DNA from: Bacillota bacterium
GTDB taxonomy: Bacteria > Bacillota_I > Bacilli_A > RF39 > UBA660
Assembly (NCBI GenBank): GCA_015059405.1
Contig: SVAL01000009.1
Location: forward strand, 17,565-81,564
Direction of reading: 5' to 3'
Length of the DNA stretch: 64,000 nt
Notes under the pieces: generated by a model
What the model saw: only the letters and a program-made list of their open reading frames with translations
The model's database searches: none
What the model was told of the DNA's origin: nothing
Shown here: positions 16,384-25,137 of the stretch, one piece after another
Layout: every line of letters begins with the position of its first letter
How positions within the stretch are numbered: position 1 is the first letter of the stretch
Made by a program: the position numbers and the translations under genes

Positions 16384-16402
16384 CCATAACCTGTAGTTAT
16401 GG
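16384..16402. repeat. Short palindrome between MBL and lysR genes
   Basis: CCATAAC and GTTATGG with a 5-base spacer, lying upstream of the MBL gene and downstream of lysR. Could be an operator for the MBL gene; no further support. Confidence 0.25.
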
Positions 16403-16418
16403 CAAAGTGATTTTTTTA

Positions 16419-16444
16419 TAAAAAAAGTAGGTACTAACCTACTT
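16419..16444 (-). terminator. Terminator of the CYTH/radical-SAM/LysR operon
   Basis: Stem AAGTAGGT/ACCTACTT with a 4-base loop; on the minus strand a T-run follows. It overlaps the stop codon of the LysR gene. Confidence 0.8.
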
Positions 16445-17332
16445 TAAATAATCATTTATAAATTTAAGTGGAGCTTCTGTTAAGTTCTTTTCTCTATATA
16501 TTAGATTTAAAGATACTTCTGGTAGATGTTCCTTTACTTTGATTTGTTTTAATCTTCCATTATCTATATCATCTTTAACCATGTCATATAGGATATATCC
16601 TACTCCTAAACCTTTTTTTACCATGCTATATATAAGTTCTGATGTTTCTATAGATAATATGTTAGCAAGTTCGACATTTTTTTCTTTTGCTAAGCTATCT
16701 AAGTGTTGTCTATGTGATGAATGGAATACTGGTAATATTAATGGTACATCTTTTAAATCACTTAAACTATATTCATCTTTTTCTTCTAAAAATTTAGATG
16801 ATTTTAATGCAACAAAGCAATGTGAAAATGTTGTTAAATTTTTTACATTAAAGTAATCTAATTCATCTTTAAATGACATTGTATCTATAACAAAATCTAT
16901 TTCATTATTTTCAAGTAATTTTAATAATTCACTACTTGGTCTATTTACAACAGTAATATCTATTTTAGAGTATTCTTCATGGAATTTAACTATTTTACTC
17001 ATTAAATAGAATGATGCGATATGAGAAGGAACTCCTACTGATAATGAACCTTTTTCTAAGTTTTTATTCTCATTCATTTTCTTTTCAGCAGCTCTAAAAC
17101 TATTAAATGCATCTTCTACATATTCAAATAATTCTTGTCCTTTTTCTGTTAGTACAGTACCATTTAATGTACGATAGAAAAGTACTACTCCTAAATCAGT
17201 TTCTAAGTTTTTAATTGCTTTACTTATTGCAGGTTGAGATATATACATATTTTTTGAAGCAGCAGAAATACTTCTATTTTTGGCAACTTCATAGAATATT
17301 TTATATAAATTTAAATTTAAATCTTTATTCAT
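16439..17332 (-). CDS. LysR-family transcriptional regulator
   Basis: 297 residues, full length. Winged helix-turn-helix at residues 5-65 (FYEVAKNRSISAASKNMYIS, QPAISKAIKNLE), then a substrate-binding domain of two lobes from about residue 90. LysR regulators are usually activators responding to a small ligand. It is the last gene of a three-gene unit with the radical SAM gene 21 bases upstream; the ribosome site AGGAGGGG is strong. The regulated target is unknown; the unusual order with the regulator last suggests it may act elsewhere. Confidence 0.9.
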   Translation of the reverse strand: MNKDLNLNLYKIFYEVAKNRSISAASKNMYISQPAISKAIKNLETDLGVVLFYRTLNGTVLTEKGQELFEYVEDAFNSFRAAEKKMNENKNLEKGSLSVGVPSHIASFYLMSKIVKFHEEYSKIDITVVNRPSSELLKLLENNEIDFVIDTMSFKDELDYFNVKNLTTFSHCFVALKSSKFLEEKDEYSLSDLKDVPLILPVFHSSHRQHLDSLAKEKNVELANILSIETSELIYSMVKKGLGVGYILYDMVKDDIDNGRLKQIKVKEHLPEVSLNLIYREKNLTEAPLKFINDYLK

Positions 17333-17353
17333 AAAACCCCTCCTGAATAATTT

Positions 17354-18091
17354 TTATATTAGAGTTTCTTCAACTTCTACGTCTTTGCAATTTTCACTAT
17401 AAACCAATTTACCTGAACTTAGGATAATTATATGTCTTTCACTCATTTCTTTCTTTCCATGAATTACTATTTTGAAATTTTGATCTTGTCTTTCTTTAAA
17501 GTTTTTTACTACTTCAAAGAATTCTTCATCAGTAATAGATAAATTTTCTTCTAATGCTTTACCTCTTACTGGGAAAAATCTAATTAATTTCCAATAATCA
17601 ATATTATAATTTTTTAATGCATTATATAATTCTTCTAGTTTTTTAATTGATCCTTTGAATAAAACAGTATTTATTTGTATTTCAATAGTTGGTTTTACTT
17701 CTTTTATATCTTTTAATAAAGAACTAACATGGTTGTAGTAATTATCTCCTATTTCATACTTTTTATTTTCTTCTTCATCAATAAAATCTAATGAAATAAT
17801 AATACGATCTATATTTTCAATACTTTCTTTTAAATTATTTTTATTAAGTAAGCTAGCATTAGTATTTACATGATTAATAAATCCTTTTTCTTTACTTAAT
17901 CTTAATAGTTCTTTAAAATCAGGATAAAGAAATGGTTCTCCTCCTGACCATCCAATACTACTTATATCTCTTTTTGTTAAGTTTTCTAATATTCTTTTAT
18001 TTTCTTCTAATGTTAATTCTTTTTGGTTAAATTTAAAACAATATTTACAATTTTTATTACATCTACTAGTTATGTTCCAACATACTTTCAT
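17354..18091 (-). CDS. Radical SAM protein of unknown substrate
   Basis: 245 residues from the ATG at 18091, supported by GGGGAG; the upstream TTG at 18106 is not needed. The [4Fe-4S]/SAM site is CNKNCKYCF (CxxxCxxC) near residue 11, followed by SGGEPFLYPDF. The later region has INTVLFKGSIKKL, YWKLIRFFPVRGKA and a late Cys (YSENCKD) with an EVEET end. Length and C-terminal pattern recall prokaryotic viperins, but the match is partial, so the product is left open. It overlaps the CYTH gene by 26 bases, pointing to translational coupling. Confidence 0.8.
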   Translation of the reverse strand: MKVCWNITSRCNKNCKYCFKFNQKELTLEENKRILENLTKRDISSIGWSGGEPFLYPDFKELLRLSKEKGFINHVNTNASLLNKNNLKESIENIDRIIISLDFIDEEENKKYEIGDNYYNHVSSLLKDIKEVKPTIEIQINTVLFKGSIKKLEELYNALKNYNIDYWKLIRFFPVRGKALEENLSITDEEFFEVVKNFKERQDQNFKIVIHGKKEMSERHIIILSSGKLVYSENCKDVEVEETLI

Positions 18092-18638
18092 GATTATTCT
18101 CCCCAAACTTTAATTCTTTTACTTTCATTATATCTATTCCATATATTTCTCTGTAAATAGATTCTACATCAAATGTAGTCACTTTATAATTTTTGGTGTT
18201 TACTAGTTTTAATACACTTTCTACATCTTCATTAGTTTTACCTTCTATTTCAGCATATGTAGGTATAAGTGGCCATGAATCTATGGATATTTCAGTATTA
18301 TTTAAAAGATAAATACGTCTATAGTTTTCTTGGTAGTTTCTTGATTCATATCCTAGTTCTTTTAATATTTCTTTGGTTTTATCTAAATCATCTACTACTA
18401 TTTCTAATTCATTAGTACCTTCAATAGCATTTTTATCTTTTATTTCTTTAATTGTAAGAGTAGTCTTTTTACCATTAGTTCTTAGTCTAATCCATTTATT
18501 AGGATTAACTGGTTTTACATCAAAAACATATCTTCTTTGTAGGAATTCACCTTGTTTTATCGCGCCTAGAGATTCTAGTTTTTTTATAAAATCATCTAAA
18601 TCTATATCTAAAATAGTAAGTTCTCTTTCTTTTTCCAT
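18066..18638 (-). CDS. CYTH-domain protein (class IV adenylate cyclase / thiamine-triphosphatase fold)
   Basis: 190 residues. CYTH tunnel features are visible: ERELTILDID at the N-terminus, RRYVFD, WIRLRTNGKKTTLTIKEI, ELEIVVDD, and ISIDSWPLIPTYAEIEGK. In the diagnostic ExExK motif the Lys is Thr here (E4-x-E6-x-T8), which is unusual because that Lys binds the phosphates. The family acts on triphosphates (tripolyphosphate, ThTP, ATP). It shares an operon with a radical SAM enzyme and a LysR regulator. The biochemical activity is uncertain. Confidence 0.8.
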   Translation of the reverse strand: MEKERELTILDIDLDDFIKKLESLGAIKQGEFLQRRYVFDVKPVNPNKWIRLRTNGKKTTLTIKEIKDKNAIEGTNELEIVVDDLDKTKEILKELGYESRNYQENYRRIYLLNNTEISIDSWPLIPTYAEIEGKTNEDVESVLKLVNTKNYKVTTFDVESIYREIYGIDIMKVKELKFGENNHESMLEHN

Positions 18639-18704
18639 AGTGACCTCCTCTTTTTTGTCGTATATTATACACTATTTTTATTAATTTGAAAAGACTTAAT
18701 ATAA

Positions 18705-18729
18705 TAAAAAAATCTTTATTTAATAAAGA
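18705..18729 (-). terminator. deoD terminator
   Basis: TCTTTAT/ATAAAGA stem with a 3-base loop and a T-run on the minus strand, directly after the deoD stop. Confidence 0.8.
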
Positions 18730-18732
18730 CTT

Positions 18733-19458
18733 TTAATTTTGACTTTCTGTTTCTATTACTAAAGTACTATTTAAAGCAATTTCCATCATATTATGAAATG
18801 CTGTTTCTCTTTCTTCTGGAGTTGTTTCCTTACCAGTTCTTAAATGATCTGAAACTGTTAAAATAGCAGTTGCTCTTTTACCTAAGTGTTTTGCATTATG
18901 AAATAGTGAGAATGTTTCCATCTCAGTACCTAAGCATCCTAAAATCTTATTTCTATATTCTACTTTTGGATCTACTTGATAAAATACGTCTGTAGAATAA
19001 ATTCTTCCTAAAGTGATATCTTTACCCATTTCTTTAGCAGTTTGTCTTATAGTCATATTTAGATCATAATCAGATAAAATAACATTATCCATATTACCAT
19101 CTTGATTCCTAGCATAACTACTTTCGGAACATGATTCTTCTACTAGTACTACATCATATAAATCTAGGCTTTCATCAAAAGCACCCATGCTTCCTACTCT
19201 AATAATTACATCTACGTCATAAAATTTAAATAATTCATATGAATAGATACCCATACTAGGCATACCCATTCCACTTGCCATAACTGTTATTCTTTTTCCC
19301 ATATAGTTACCAGTATATGCAAAGCAACCTCTAACTTTATTAACTAATTCAATATCTGTTAGATAATGTTCTGCTATATAGGTAGCTCTTTTAGGGTCTC
19401 CTGGCATTATTACAATTTTTGCTATATCTTCTTTTTTTGCTTCATTATGTGGTGTCAT
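18733..19458 (-). CDS. deoD: Purine nucleoside phosphorylase, DeoD type
   Basis: 241 residues, normal for the hexameric bacterial enzyme. Key elements: IVIMPGDPKRA at the phosphate site, VMASGMGMPSMGIYSYEL, IRVGSMGAF, the ribose/base site GTEMETFSLF, and the catalytic-loop Asp in TVSDHL. It splits purine (deoxy)nucleosides with phosphate to base and (deoxy)ribose-1-phosphate in the cytosol, for salvage. A GGAGGAGTAT ribosome site precedes the ATG. No other deo gene is adjacent. Confidence 0.93.
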   Translation of the reverse strand: MTPHNEAKKEDIAKIVIMPGDPKRATYIAEHYLTDIELVNKVRGCFAYTGNYMGKRITVMASGMGMPSMGIYSYELFKFYDVDVIIRVGSMGAFDESLDLYDVVLVEESCSESSYARNQDGNMDNVILSDYDLNMTIRQTAKEMGKDITLGRIYSTDVFYQVDPKVEYRNKILGCLGTEMETFSLFHNAKHLGKRATAILTVSDHLRTGKETTPEERETAFHNMMEIALNSTLVIETESQN

Positions 19459-19544
19459 ATACTCCTCCTTGATTTTATATCTTATCTAATTAGAGTATAT
19501 CATAGTTATTTTTATTTGTACTATATTATTTATAGTACTTTACA

Positions 19545-19568
19545 TAAAAAAAGACTTATATAAGTCTT
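19545..19568 (-). terminator. Terminator of the DUF285 gene
   Basis: AAGACTTAT/ATAAGTCTT palindrome followed on the minus strand by TTTTTT; it overlaps the stop codon at 19567. Confidence 0.75.
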
Positions 19569-20703
19569 ATTTTTTTATAGTGAATTTTAATGTATCAGGA
19601 TTACTACTACATTCATTAAAATAATTTAATTGTTTTTGATTTTTTACATAGACAGTTGATGCTTTTGCACCTGAAAACATCATTCCACAGTATGAGACAT
19701 TTGTTGTATCAAAATTACTAATATCAAGAGTTGTAGTGTTTGTTGAACCAAACATTCCAGCCATTTCTTCTACTCTAGATGTATCAAAACTACTTACATT
19801 AATATTTTTAGCATAGCAATTAGAAAACATAAAGTACATTGTTTTAACATTACTAGTATCAAATGTTGATAAATCTAAATTTTCTATATTTATCATAACT
19901 GCAAAACTACTATCCATTCTTATTACATTTTTAGTATTAAAACTACTTGTATCTATTCCTTTAGCTAAACTTCCATAAAACATGTTATTCATAGATACTA
20001 GTGGTTTTCCATTGATATATGTACATAACTTAGTTGTAACTACTTTATCAGATTCTCTATTATTGTGAACTACTCCCCATCCATCTTCATCAAAATATTC
20101 CCATTCTATGTTTTCATCAAAAACAGTACCATATTTAACTTGTTGTTTATATCTATATGTATATTCGCCATTAGTATATTCAGCACCAGGAATCAAGTTG
20201 CCATCAAAAGTACAATTAACAACATTTTTATTAATACTAGTATTTAAATCTTCTACTTCAGTTTCTTCATTTTTTTCTTTTTCTTTCTTAGTATCTTTTT
20301 CTTCTTGTCTTGTTAATAATATAAGTGCTCCTATTATTCCTAAAAATATAATTATTATTATAATAACTGCTTTTATATTACTTGATTTTGGTGGAAATAT
20401 ATTTGGATTTATAGTACTCATATGATTATAGTTTTGATTATAGTTTTGATTGTAATTTTGATTATAGTTTGAATAGTTATCTTGTTGATAAGAAGTATTT
20501 GGAAAAATACTAGTTGGATACATATTATTAGAATTAGAATTAATATTATTATTTATATTATTATTTATATTATTATTAATATTACTATTAAAATAAACAT
20601 TGTCACCAGAATTCATATTCATATTATTTTGATTATAGTTATTGCCATTACTTATATTTGGTTGGTTTTGATTATTATTTCCATTATTATAATCTTGATT
20701 CAT
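19567..20703 (-). CDS. Membrane protein with Asn-rich N-terminus and DUF285 repeats
   Basis: 378 residues. About 1-110 is a low-complexity Asn/Tyr/Gln stretch in the cytoplasm (NYNQNYNQ and NINNNINN repeats). A single transmembrane helix follows (about 113-135, AVIIIIIIFLGIIGALILL), then a charged linker and an extracellular domain. Its last part holds DUF285 (BspA-like) repeats, seen in SSFAVMINIENLDLSTFDTSNV, SNCYAKNINVSSFDTSRV and TLDISNFDTTNV. DUF285 domains are common in mycoplasma and lactobacillus surface proteins and act in protein or matrix binding. Type II orientation is inferred from the missing signal peptide. Confidence 0.75.
   Translation of the reverse strand: MNQDYNNGNNNQNQPNISNGNNYNQNNMNMNSGDNVYFNSNINNNINNNINNNINSNSNNMYPTSIFPNTSYQQDNYSNYNQNYNQNYNQNYNHMSTINPNIFPPKSSNIKAVIIIIIIFLGIIGALILLTRQEEKDTKKEKEKNEETEVEDLNTSINKNVVNCTFDGNLIPGAEYTNGEYTYRYKQQVKYGTVFDENIEWEYFDEDGWGVVHNNRESDKVVTTKLCTYINGKPLVSMNNMFYGSLAKGIDTSSFNTKNVIRMDSSFAVMINIENLDLSTFDTSNVKTMYFMFSNCYAKNINVSSFDTSRVEEMAGMFGSTNTTTLDISNFDTTNVSYCGMMFSGAKASTVYVKNQKQLNYFNECSSNPDTLKFTIKK
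20426..20475. repeat. In-frame 12-base tandem repeat (Asn-Tyr-Asn-Gln)
   Basis: Four near-copies of a 12-base unit of the form GATTATAGTTTT in the DUF285 gene. The unit is a multiple of three, so copy-number change would lengthen the protein without a frameshift. A second 12-base repeat (ATTATTTATATT units) lies at about 20545-20580. Confidence 0.7.
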
Positions 20704-20739
20704 TTTTACACTACCCTTCTATTTAAAATTATATCATGA

Positions 20740-20764
20740 AAAAAAGAAGTAATGTTACTTCTTT
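20740..20764 (-). terminator. Terminator of the patatin gene
   Basis: AAAGAAGTAA/TTACTTCTTT arms, small loop, T-run on the minus strand; overlaps the gene's last codons. Confidence 0.7.
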
Positions 20765-21615
20765 AAAAACTTTTTAATGTCTTTTAATTTATTTCCGGCA
20801 TCTTTTTTACCTTGTTCATAGGCATCAATAATATTATTCATATTTTTATCTAGTCGACTAATTTTTAATTTTTTTGATGGTTCAATTACTAGTACTTCAT
20901 TTTTTTCTTCTAATTCTCTAATTAGTTTTATTTGGTTGTTATAATCTATATGTCTATTTTTTAATTTTTCTACAAACTTAGGATAATTTTTATATACTTT
21001 TTTAGCAATAGGTAATATTTTTTCTTTTGATTTTTTATATGATTTATCTTTAGTTTTAACAATTATACATTTATCATAACCAAGGCTTCTAAAGTACTCA
21101 ATAGGAATACTATCAGACATACCACCATCTAAATATTTTTTACCATCTATTTCAACTATTTGAGATACTACTGGCATAGAAGCAGAAGCACGTAAATAAT
21201 CAATATTTTTACCTCTTAAACTTTTTAAATAAATGTATTCTGGATTTCCTGTTTCGACATTAGTAACTGTTGCGTAAAACTTAGTTTTTGATTTTTCAAA
21301 AGTGTCATGATCAAAAGGATATATTTTGTTTGGTACTTCATCATAGCAATAATCTGTATCACAAATATTCCCTGATTTAAACCACGATTTAAAACTTAGG
21401 AAACGATAATCTTTTCGACATGTTTTATAGTAAGAAATACTTCTTTCATATTGTTCAGATACATAACTACATCCATGAATTGAACCAGCACTTACTCCAA
21501 TTACGGCATCTACATATATTTTATTTTTTAATAATACATCTAATACACCTGCGGTATAAATACCACGCATTGCTCCACCTTCTAAAACAAGAGCTGTTTT
21601 ATGTTCTTTTTTCAT
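20755..21615 (-). CDS. Patatin-like phospholipase (YjjU/RssA-type)
   Basis: 286 residues. The patatin oxyanion motif is LEGGAMRGIYTAGVLD, the nucleophile elbow GVSAGS (Ser44 or so), and the catalytic Asp in LDGGMSDSIPI. These Ser-Asp dyad enzymes hydrolyse acyl esters of phospholipids in the cytosol. The C-terminus beyond about 200 is basic and helical, as in YjjU homologues. No membrane segment. It is a single-gene unit with a GGAGGTA ribosome site. Confidence 0.88.
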   Translation of the reverse strand: MKKEHKTALVLEGGAMRGIYTAGVLDVLLKNKIYVDAVIGVSAGSIHGCSYVSEQYERSISYYKTCRKDYRFLSFKSWFKSGNICDTDYCYDEVPNKIYPFDHDTFEKSKTKFYATVTNVETGNPEYIYLKSLRGKNIDYLRASASMPVVSQIVEIDGKKYLDGGMSDSIPIEYFRSLGYDKCIIVKTKDKSYKKSKEKILPIAKKVYKNYPKFVEKLKNRHIDYNNQIKLIRELEEKNEVLVIEPSKKLKISRLDKNMNNIIDAYEQGKKDAGNKLKDIKKFLKK

Positions 21616-21673
21616 ATTTATACCTCCACTAAATTTTATTATAACTTTTTAAAATAATGATAGCAATAAAAAA

Positions 21674-21693
21674 GAATAGGTTTTTACCTATCC
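21674..21693 (-). terminator. Terminator of the M4 protease gene
   Basis: GGATAGGT/ACCTATTC stem (one G-U pair) with T-run on the minus strand, directly after the stop at 21696. Confidence 0.7.
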
Positions 21694-21695
21694 TT

Positions 21696-24263
21696 TTAAC
21701 TTAATTCAGCAAATATTCTTCTATCAAATTCATATAGATTACTTGATTTAGTAGCATGATAATATTTACCATTTGTACCACTTGCAAGTTTAATTAAAAT
21801 ACCCTCATCTAATTGATCATCTCTTCCTAAACCAATAGTTAAAATTCTAAGGTCCATATCTTTTGATTGTTTAATTATTTCATCATATGTTGGACCTGAA
21901 GTTTTATTATCTTCACCATCAGTTAAGAAAACAATATATTTTCTAGTTTTAGAATCTTTGTCAAATAGTTTTAATGCTTCTTCTAATCCTGCTCTTCCGT
22001 TAGTACCTGAATTAGAATTATATCCACTATCATTTACCATATTAAAGATATCAGTTATTAATATTTTTTTATCAACACTCTTATTACTTAAACCATTATT
22101 AATTAGTTTAGCAGTTCCAGTAAATGTTACTAATGCTACTTTACTTTCACTACCAAGAGATGATACAACGTTATGTATAATTTGTTTTCTTATGTTAGTT
22201 GGATCACTATCATTCATACTTGATGAAATATCAAGAACAAAGACTATTTCTGCTTCTTTGTAATTAGATTCATCAATTTTTTCTAATTTCATGTCTAAAT
22301 TTTTAGTTTCTTTATTAACGATTGTTATTTTTTCTTCATAATCTTTGTGCTTAGGCATTTCAAATGTTACTAGATAACTTGTTGCTGGTAAATCTTCTAT
22401 TTTATATGAACCATTTTCATCAGTAGTTGTTTGATAATATACATGTGAGTTTAATTCACTTATTGCAGTTACTACAGTTCCTTCTAATGGTTTATTATTT
22501 TTTTTTGATGTTACTACTCCTGATAATGCTCCTGTTTCTACTTCTAACATCTTAGTAGTTTTAAAAGCTTCTTCTATTATTTTTATTTTATCTTCTGATA
22601 AATTATATTGTTTAGCTACTTCGATTACTGCTAAAGCACAATCTTCAAAGTCAGCATTAGAACTTAATAAATATAATGATGTATACCATACTTTAGCCAT
22701 TTCTTCTTTAGATGTAAATGCTCCATTATCATACATTAAGAAGGCTGTGTAGTTAGGAACACCTGAATTTGTATGTACTCCACCATTATCCCATTCAGTC
22801 CAATCAGTTATGTCAGTATTATTGGATAAAAGTTTTGTTCTCCACTCTTCATTATATGTTTCAGTATCAGCAGGGAAATAATATTTTCCACCTTTTACCA
22901 TTGGGTCACTATAGCGATTAGGATTAGTCATATCTCTAAATCCACCCACATCTTCACCAAGTTGGAAATTTTTACCCTCTATTAAAGATCCCATAATATC
23001 AGAATAAGCTTCGTTTAATGCTCCACTTTCTCCTTGGTAAGTTAAGCCAACTATATCTCCTGATACAGCATGTGTATATTCATGAGCCACTATATCTAAA
23101 CCAGCAGCTAATGATACATTATTCATACTACCAAAACCAAATACTTTTATATCTCCGCCATACCAAGAAGCATTTTCATATTCTTTACTTCCAAATAAAT
23201 TAGAAACAAATCCTATATTAACAAATATTTCAGAACCTTTATCATCATATGATTTTCTTCCTAAAATATTATTGTAAAAGTCATATGTTTTAACAAAATT
23301 ATTCATACCAGTAAGACTATTTTGAATAAAATTAGTATTACTATGTATACACAAATCAGTAGACAAACCTCCGTCTTTGCAAAGGTCCACTACTGCTGGT
23401 GCTTGTCTTAATTTCATATGAGTAAGAAAAGCTAATGAATCTACTAATCCATCTGGATCAGCACCAACATTTGTTGCATTAACAATACTAATATTACGCT
23501 TATTATCATGTAATTGATATCCACTTAATGCCATCTCATTAATTGAAACAGTTACATTTTCTCCAAAAATTCCTTTTCCTGAATATGAGTAATCTGAAGA
23601 ATAAGATGTATATATCTTATCTACTTTTTCTCCTGTTTTAGCATTTATAAATAAGTCAAATATTTCTGTATTTGTCATAATACTATAAACATAACAATAA
23701 ATTGGAGTACCATCTTTTATATAGATATATTTTGTTTGAGAAACTACTTCATAATTTCCTTTAATAAAAGTATTTAAAGTTTCTTTAGTTTTATCAATAC
23801 TAATACTAGAATATGTACTTACATTATCTAATGGTACATATTTACCAGTAATACTAGTTACTTCTTTATCTTTATTTACTGTAACAACTAGTTCATTTCC
23901 ATAAACTTTAACACCACTATACTTTTGATTTAATTTATAAAAAGTAAAATCTCCACTTTCTTGAACTTTTTTTATTTCTAATACATCTGATGCTTTTTCT
24001 ATTTTAAAATAATCTTTTACTTCTTCAATTACCTTAATAGCATCATTTTTATTTTCTACTTTAGTTGTTACTTCATCTTTACCAACGTATTTAGCAACAC
24101 CATCATCATTTAAAATAACATTTGGTCTTTTATTAATAACATTTAATTTATTTTTATTTGAGTCTTTATCTTTATCTGTATTTATTAATAAAATACAAGT
24201 AATTATAATTGTAATAACAGCGATTATAGAGGCTACCATTATAATGGTCTTTTTATTTTTCAT
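21696..24263 (-). CDS. Surface M4 metalloprotease (thermolysin family) with Cna-like and VWA domains
   Basis: 855 residues. An N-terminal helix (6-26) anchors or exports it. About 70-210 is the FTP/PepSY propeptide. The M4 catalytic domain spans about 225-575, with zinc ligands His394, His398 and Glu418 (HEYTHAVSGD, GALNEAYSD). About 590-665 is a carboxypeptidase-regulatory or Cna-B-like beta domain. About 675-850 is a VWA domain with an intact MIDAS (DISSSMN, TGT..., LTDGED). The M4-VWA fusion suggests a protease that binds its target through a metal-dependent adhesion site. There is no LPXTG motif, so it is either membrane-tethered or secreted. It overlaps the upstream zinc-ribbon gene by 11 bases and has a GGAGGTAG ribosome site. 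Confidence 0.88.
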   Translation of the reverse strand: MKNKKTIIMVASIIAVITIIITCILLINTDKDKDSNKNKLNVINKRPNVILNDDGVAKYVGKDEVTTKVENKNDAIKVIEEVKDYFKIEKASDVLEIKKVQESGDFTFYKLNQKYSGVKVYGNELVVTVNKDKEVTSITGKYVPLDNVSTYSSISIDKTKETLNTFIKGNYEVVSQTKYIYIKDGTPIYCYVYSIMTNTEIFDLFINAKTGEKVDKIYTSYSSDYSYSGKGIFGENVTVSINEMALSGYQLHDNKRNISIVNATNVGADPDGLVDSLAFLTHMKLRQAPAVVDLCKDGGLSTDLCIHSNTNFIQNSLTGMNNFVKTYDFYNNILGRKSYDDKGSEIFVNIGFVSNLFGSKEYENASWYGGDIKVFGFGSMNNVSLAAGLDIVAHEYTHAVSGDIVGLTYQGESGALNEAYSDIMGSLIEGKNFQLGEDVGGFRDMTNPNRYSDPMVKGGKYYFPADTETYNEEWRTKLLSNNTDITDWTEWDNGGVHTNSGVPNYTAFLMYDNGAFTSKEEMAKVWYTSLYLLSSNADFEDCALAVIEVAKQYNLSEDKIKIIEEAFKTTKMLEVETGALSGVVTSKKNNKPLEGTVVTAISELNSHVYYQTTTDENGSYKIEDLPATSYLVTFEMPKHKDYEEKITIVNKETKNLDMKLEKIDESNYKEAEIVFVLDISSSMNDSDPTNIRKQIIHNVVSSLGSESKVALVTFTGTAKLINNGLSNKSVDKKILITDIFNMVNDSGYNSNSGTNGRAGLEEALKLFDKDSKTRKYIVFLTDGEDNKTSGPTYDEIIKQSKDMDLRILTIGLGRDDQLDEGILIKLASGTNGKYYHATKSSNLYEFDRRIFAELS

Positions 24264-25050
24264 CTTTTTCTACCTCCTTTTTTTCAACAACAGTATGTTC
24301 ATATTCTTCTTCATACCACCAAATACCCATACGTATTTCTATTAGTTCTCCGCTTGAGAACCATCCATCATTATCAAATCTAAAGATGTAATATGGATTT
24401 CCTACTTTTCCTTTTTCTCCAAAAGTCCATACTAATAAATCTTCATCTTGATAGAAAGTTCCATCTTCTTTTCCATATTTTTCAACAATATCATCATATC
24501 TAGTACCATATTTAATGAAATCATCTATTACTACATCTGATTCTTCATAGAAATTTACTTTTAATAAAAGAGTATCATCATACTTACATTCTTTATTTTC
24601 AGAGCAATAGAATGCTCCTAAGAATTGTGCTTCTTTTTCATTATCATAGAAATTATACATAGCAATAGAATCACTTTCTACATATGAATCATCTGTTAAA
24701 TATTGATCTTCAAAAGAGATACCATTTTTCTTATATTTAGATACTTTTTCTCCTAAATAAAACTCTTTTTCATCTAGAGTAAATTTCATATAGTGAGTTT
24801 TATTAATATTTAAAAGAGCATCTCTTCTTTCATTTTTAGGATTCATTAAAGATACTACTACAATAATTATTATTACTAATAATACGATTCCTCCTAAAAA
24901 GAAATATTTGTACTTGCTAAATAAACTTTGTTTTAAATAAACAACTGGTTGATTACTTAATTGGTCATTATTTTGGTTTATAGGAGTTCCACAGAAAGAG
25001 CACTTTTTACTTCTTCCATCTACTACTCCACCACATTTACTACATAACAT
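24253..25050 (-). CDS. Zinc-ribbon membrane protein of unknown function
   Basis: 265 residues. The N-terminal zinc ribbon is CSKCGG....CSFCGTP (two CxxC pairs), then a linker, a transmembrane helix at about 51-70 (YFFLGGIVLLVIIIIVVVSL), and an extracellular acidic domain. This layout, zinc ribbon plus one helix plus a variable outer domain, is common in Firmicutes. It overlaps the M4 protease gene by 11 bases, so the two form an operon and may work together at the cell surface. I do not recognise the outer domain. Confidence 0.75.
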   Translation of the reverse strand: MLCSKCGGVVDGRSKKCSFCGTPINQNNDQLSNQPVVYLKQSLFSKYKYFFLGGIVLLVIIIIVVVSLMNPKNERRDALLNINKTHYMKFTLDEKEFYLGEKVSKYKKNGISFEDQYLTDDSYVESDSIAMYNFYDNEKEAQFLGAFYCSENKECKYDDTLLLKVNFYEESDVVIDDFIKYGTRYDDIVEKYGKEDGTFYQDEDLLVWTFGEKGKVGNPYYIFRFDNDGWFSSGELIEIRMGIWWYEEEYEHTVVEKKEVEKDEK

Positions 25051-25100
25051 TTTAATCCTCCCTATTCTAAAATAATTGTATCACTTTTAAGGCATTAAAA

Positions 25101-25124
25101 AAAGCAATATTTTTATATTGCTTT
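25101..25124 (-). terminator. Terminator of the GGGtGRT operon
   Basis: GCAATAT/ATATTGC stem with a 4-base loop, T-run on the minus strand, 14 bases after the stop at 25138. Confidence 0.8.
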
Positions 25125-25137
25125 AGTTTTTATTTTT

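Noticed and set aside
17354..18091. Viperin (defence) call for the radical SAM protein
   Set aside because: Only part of the C-terminal pattern fits, so I kept a general radical SAM call and listed the idea as a test.
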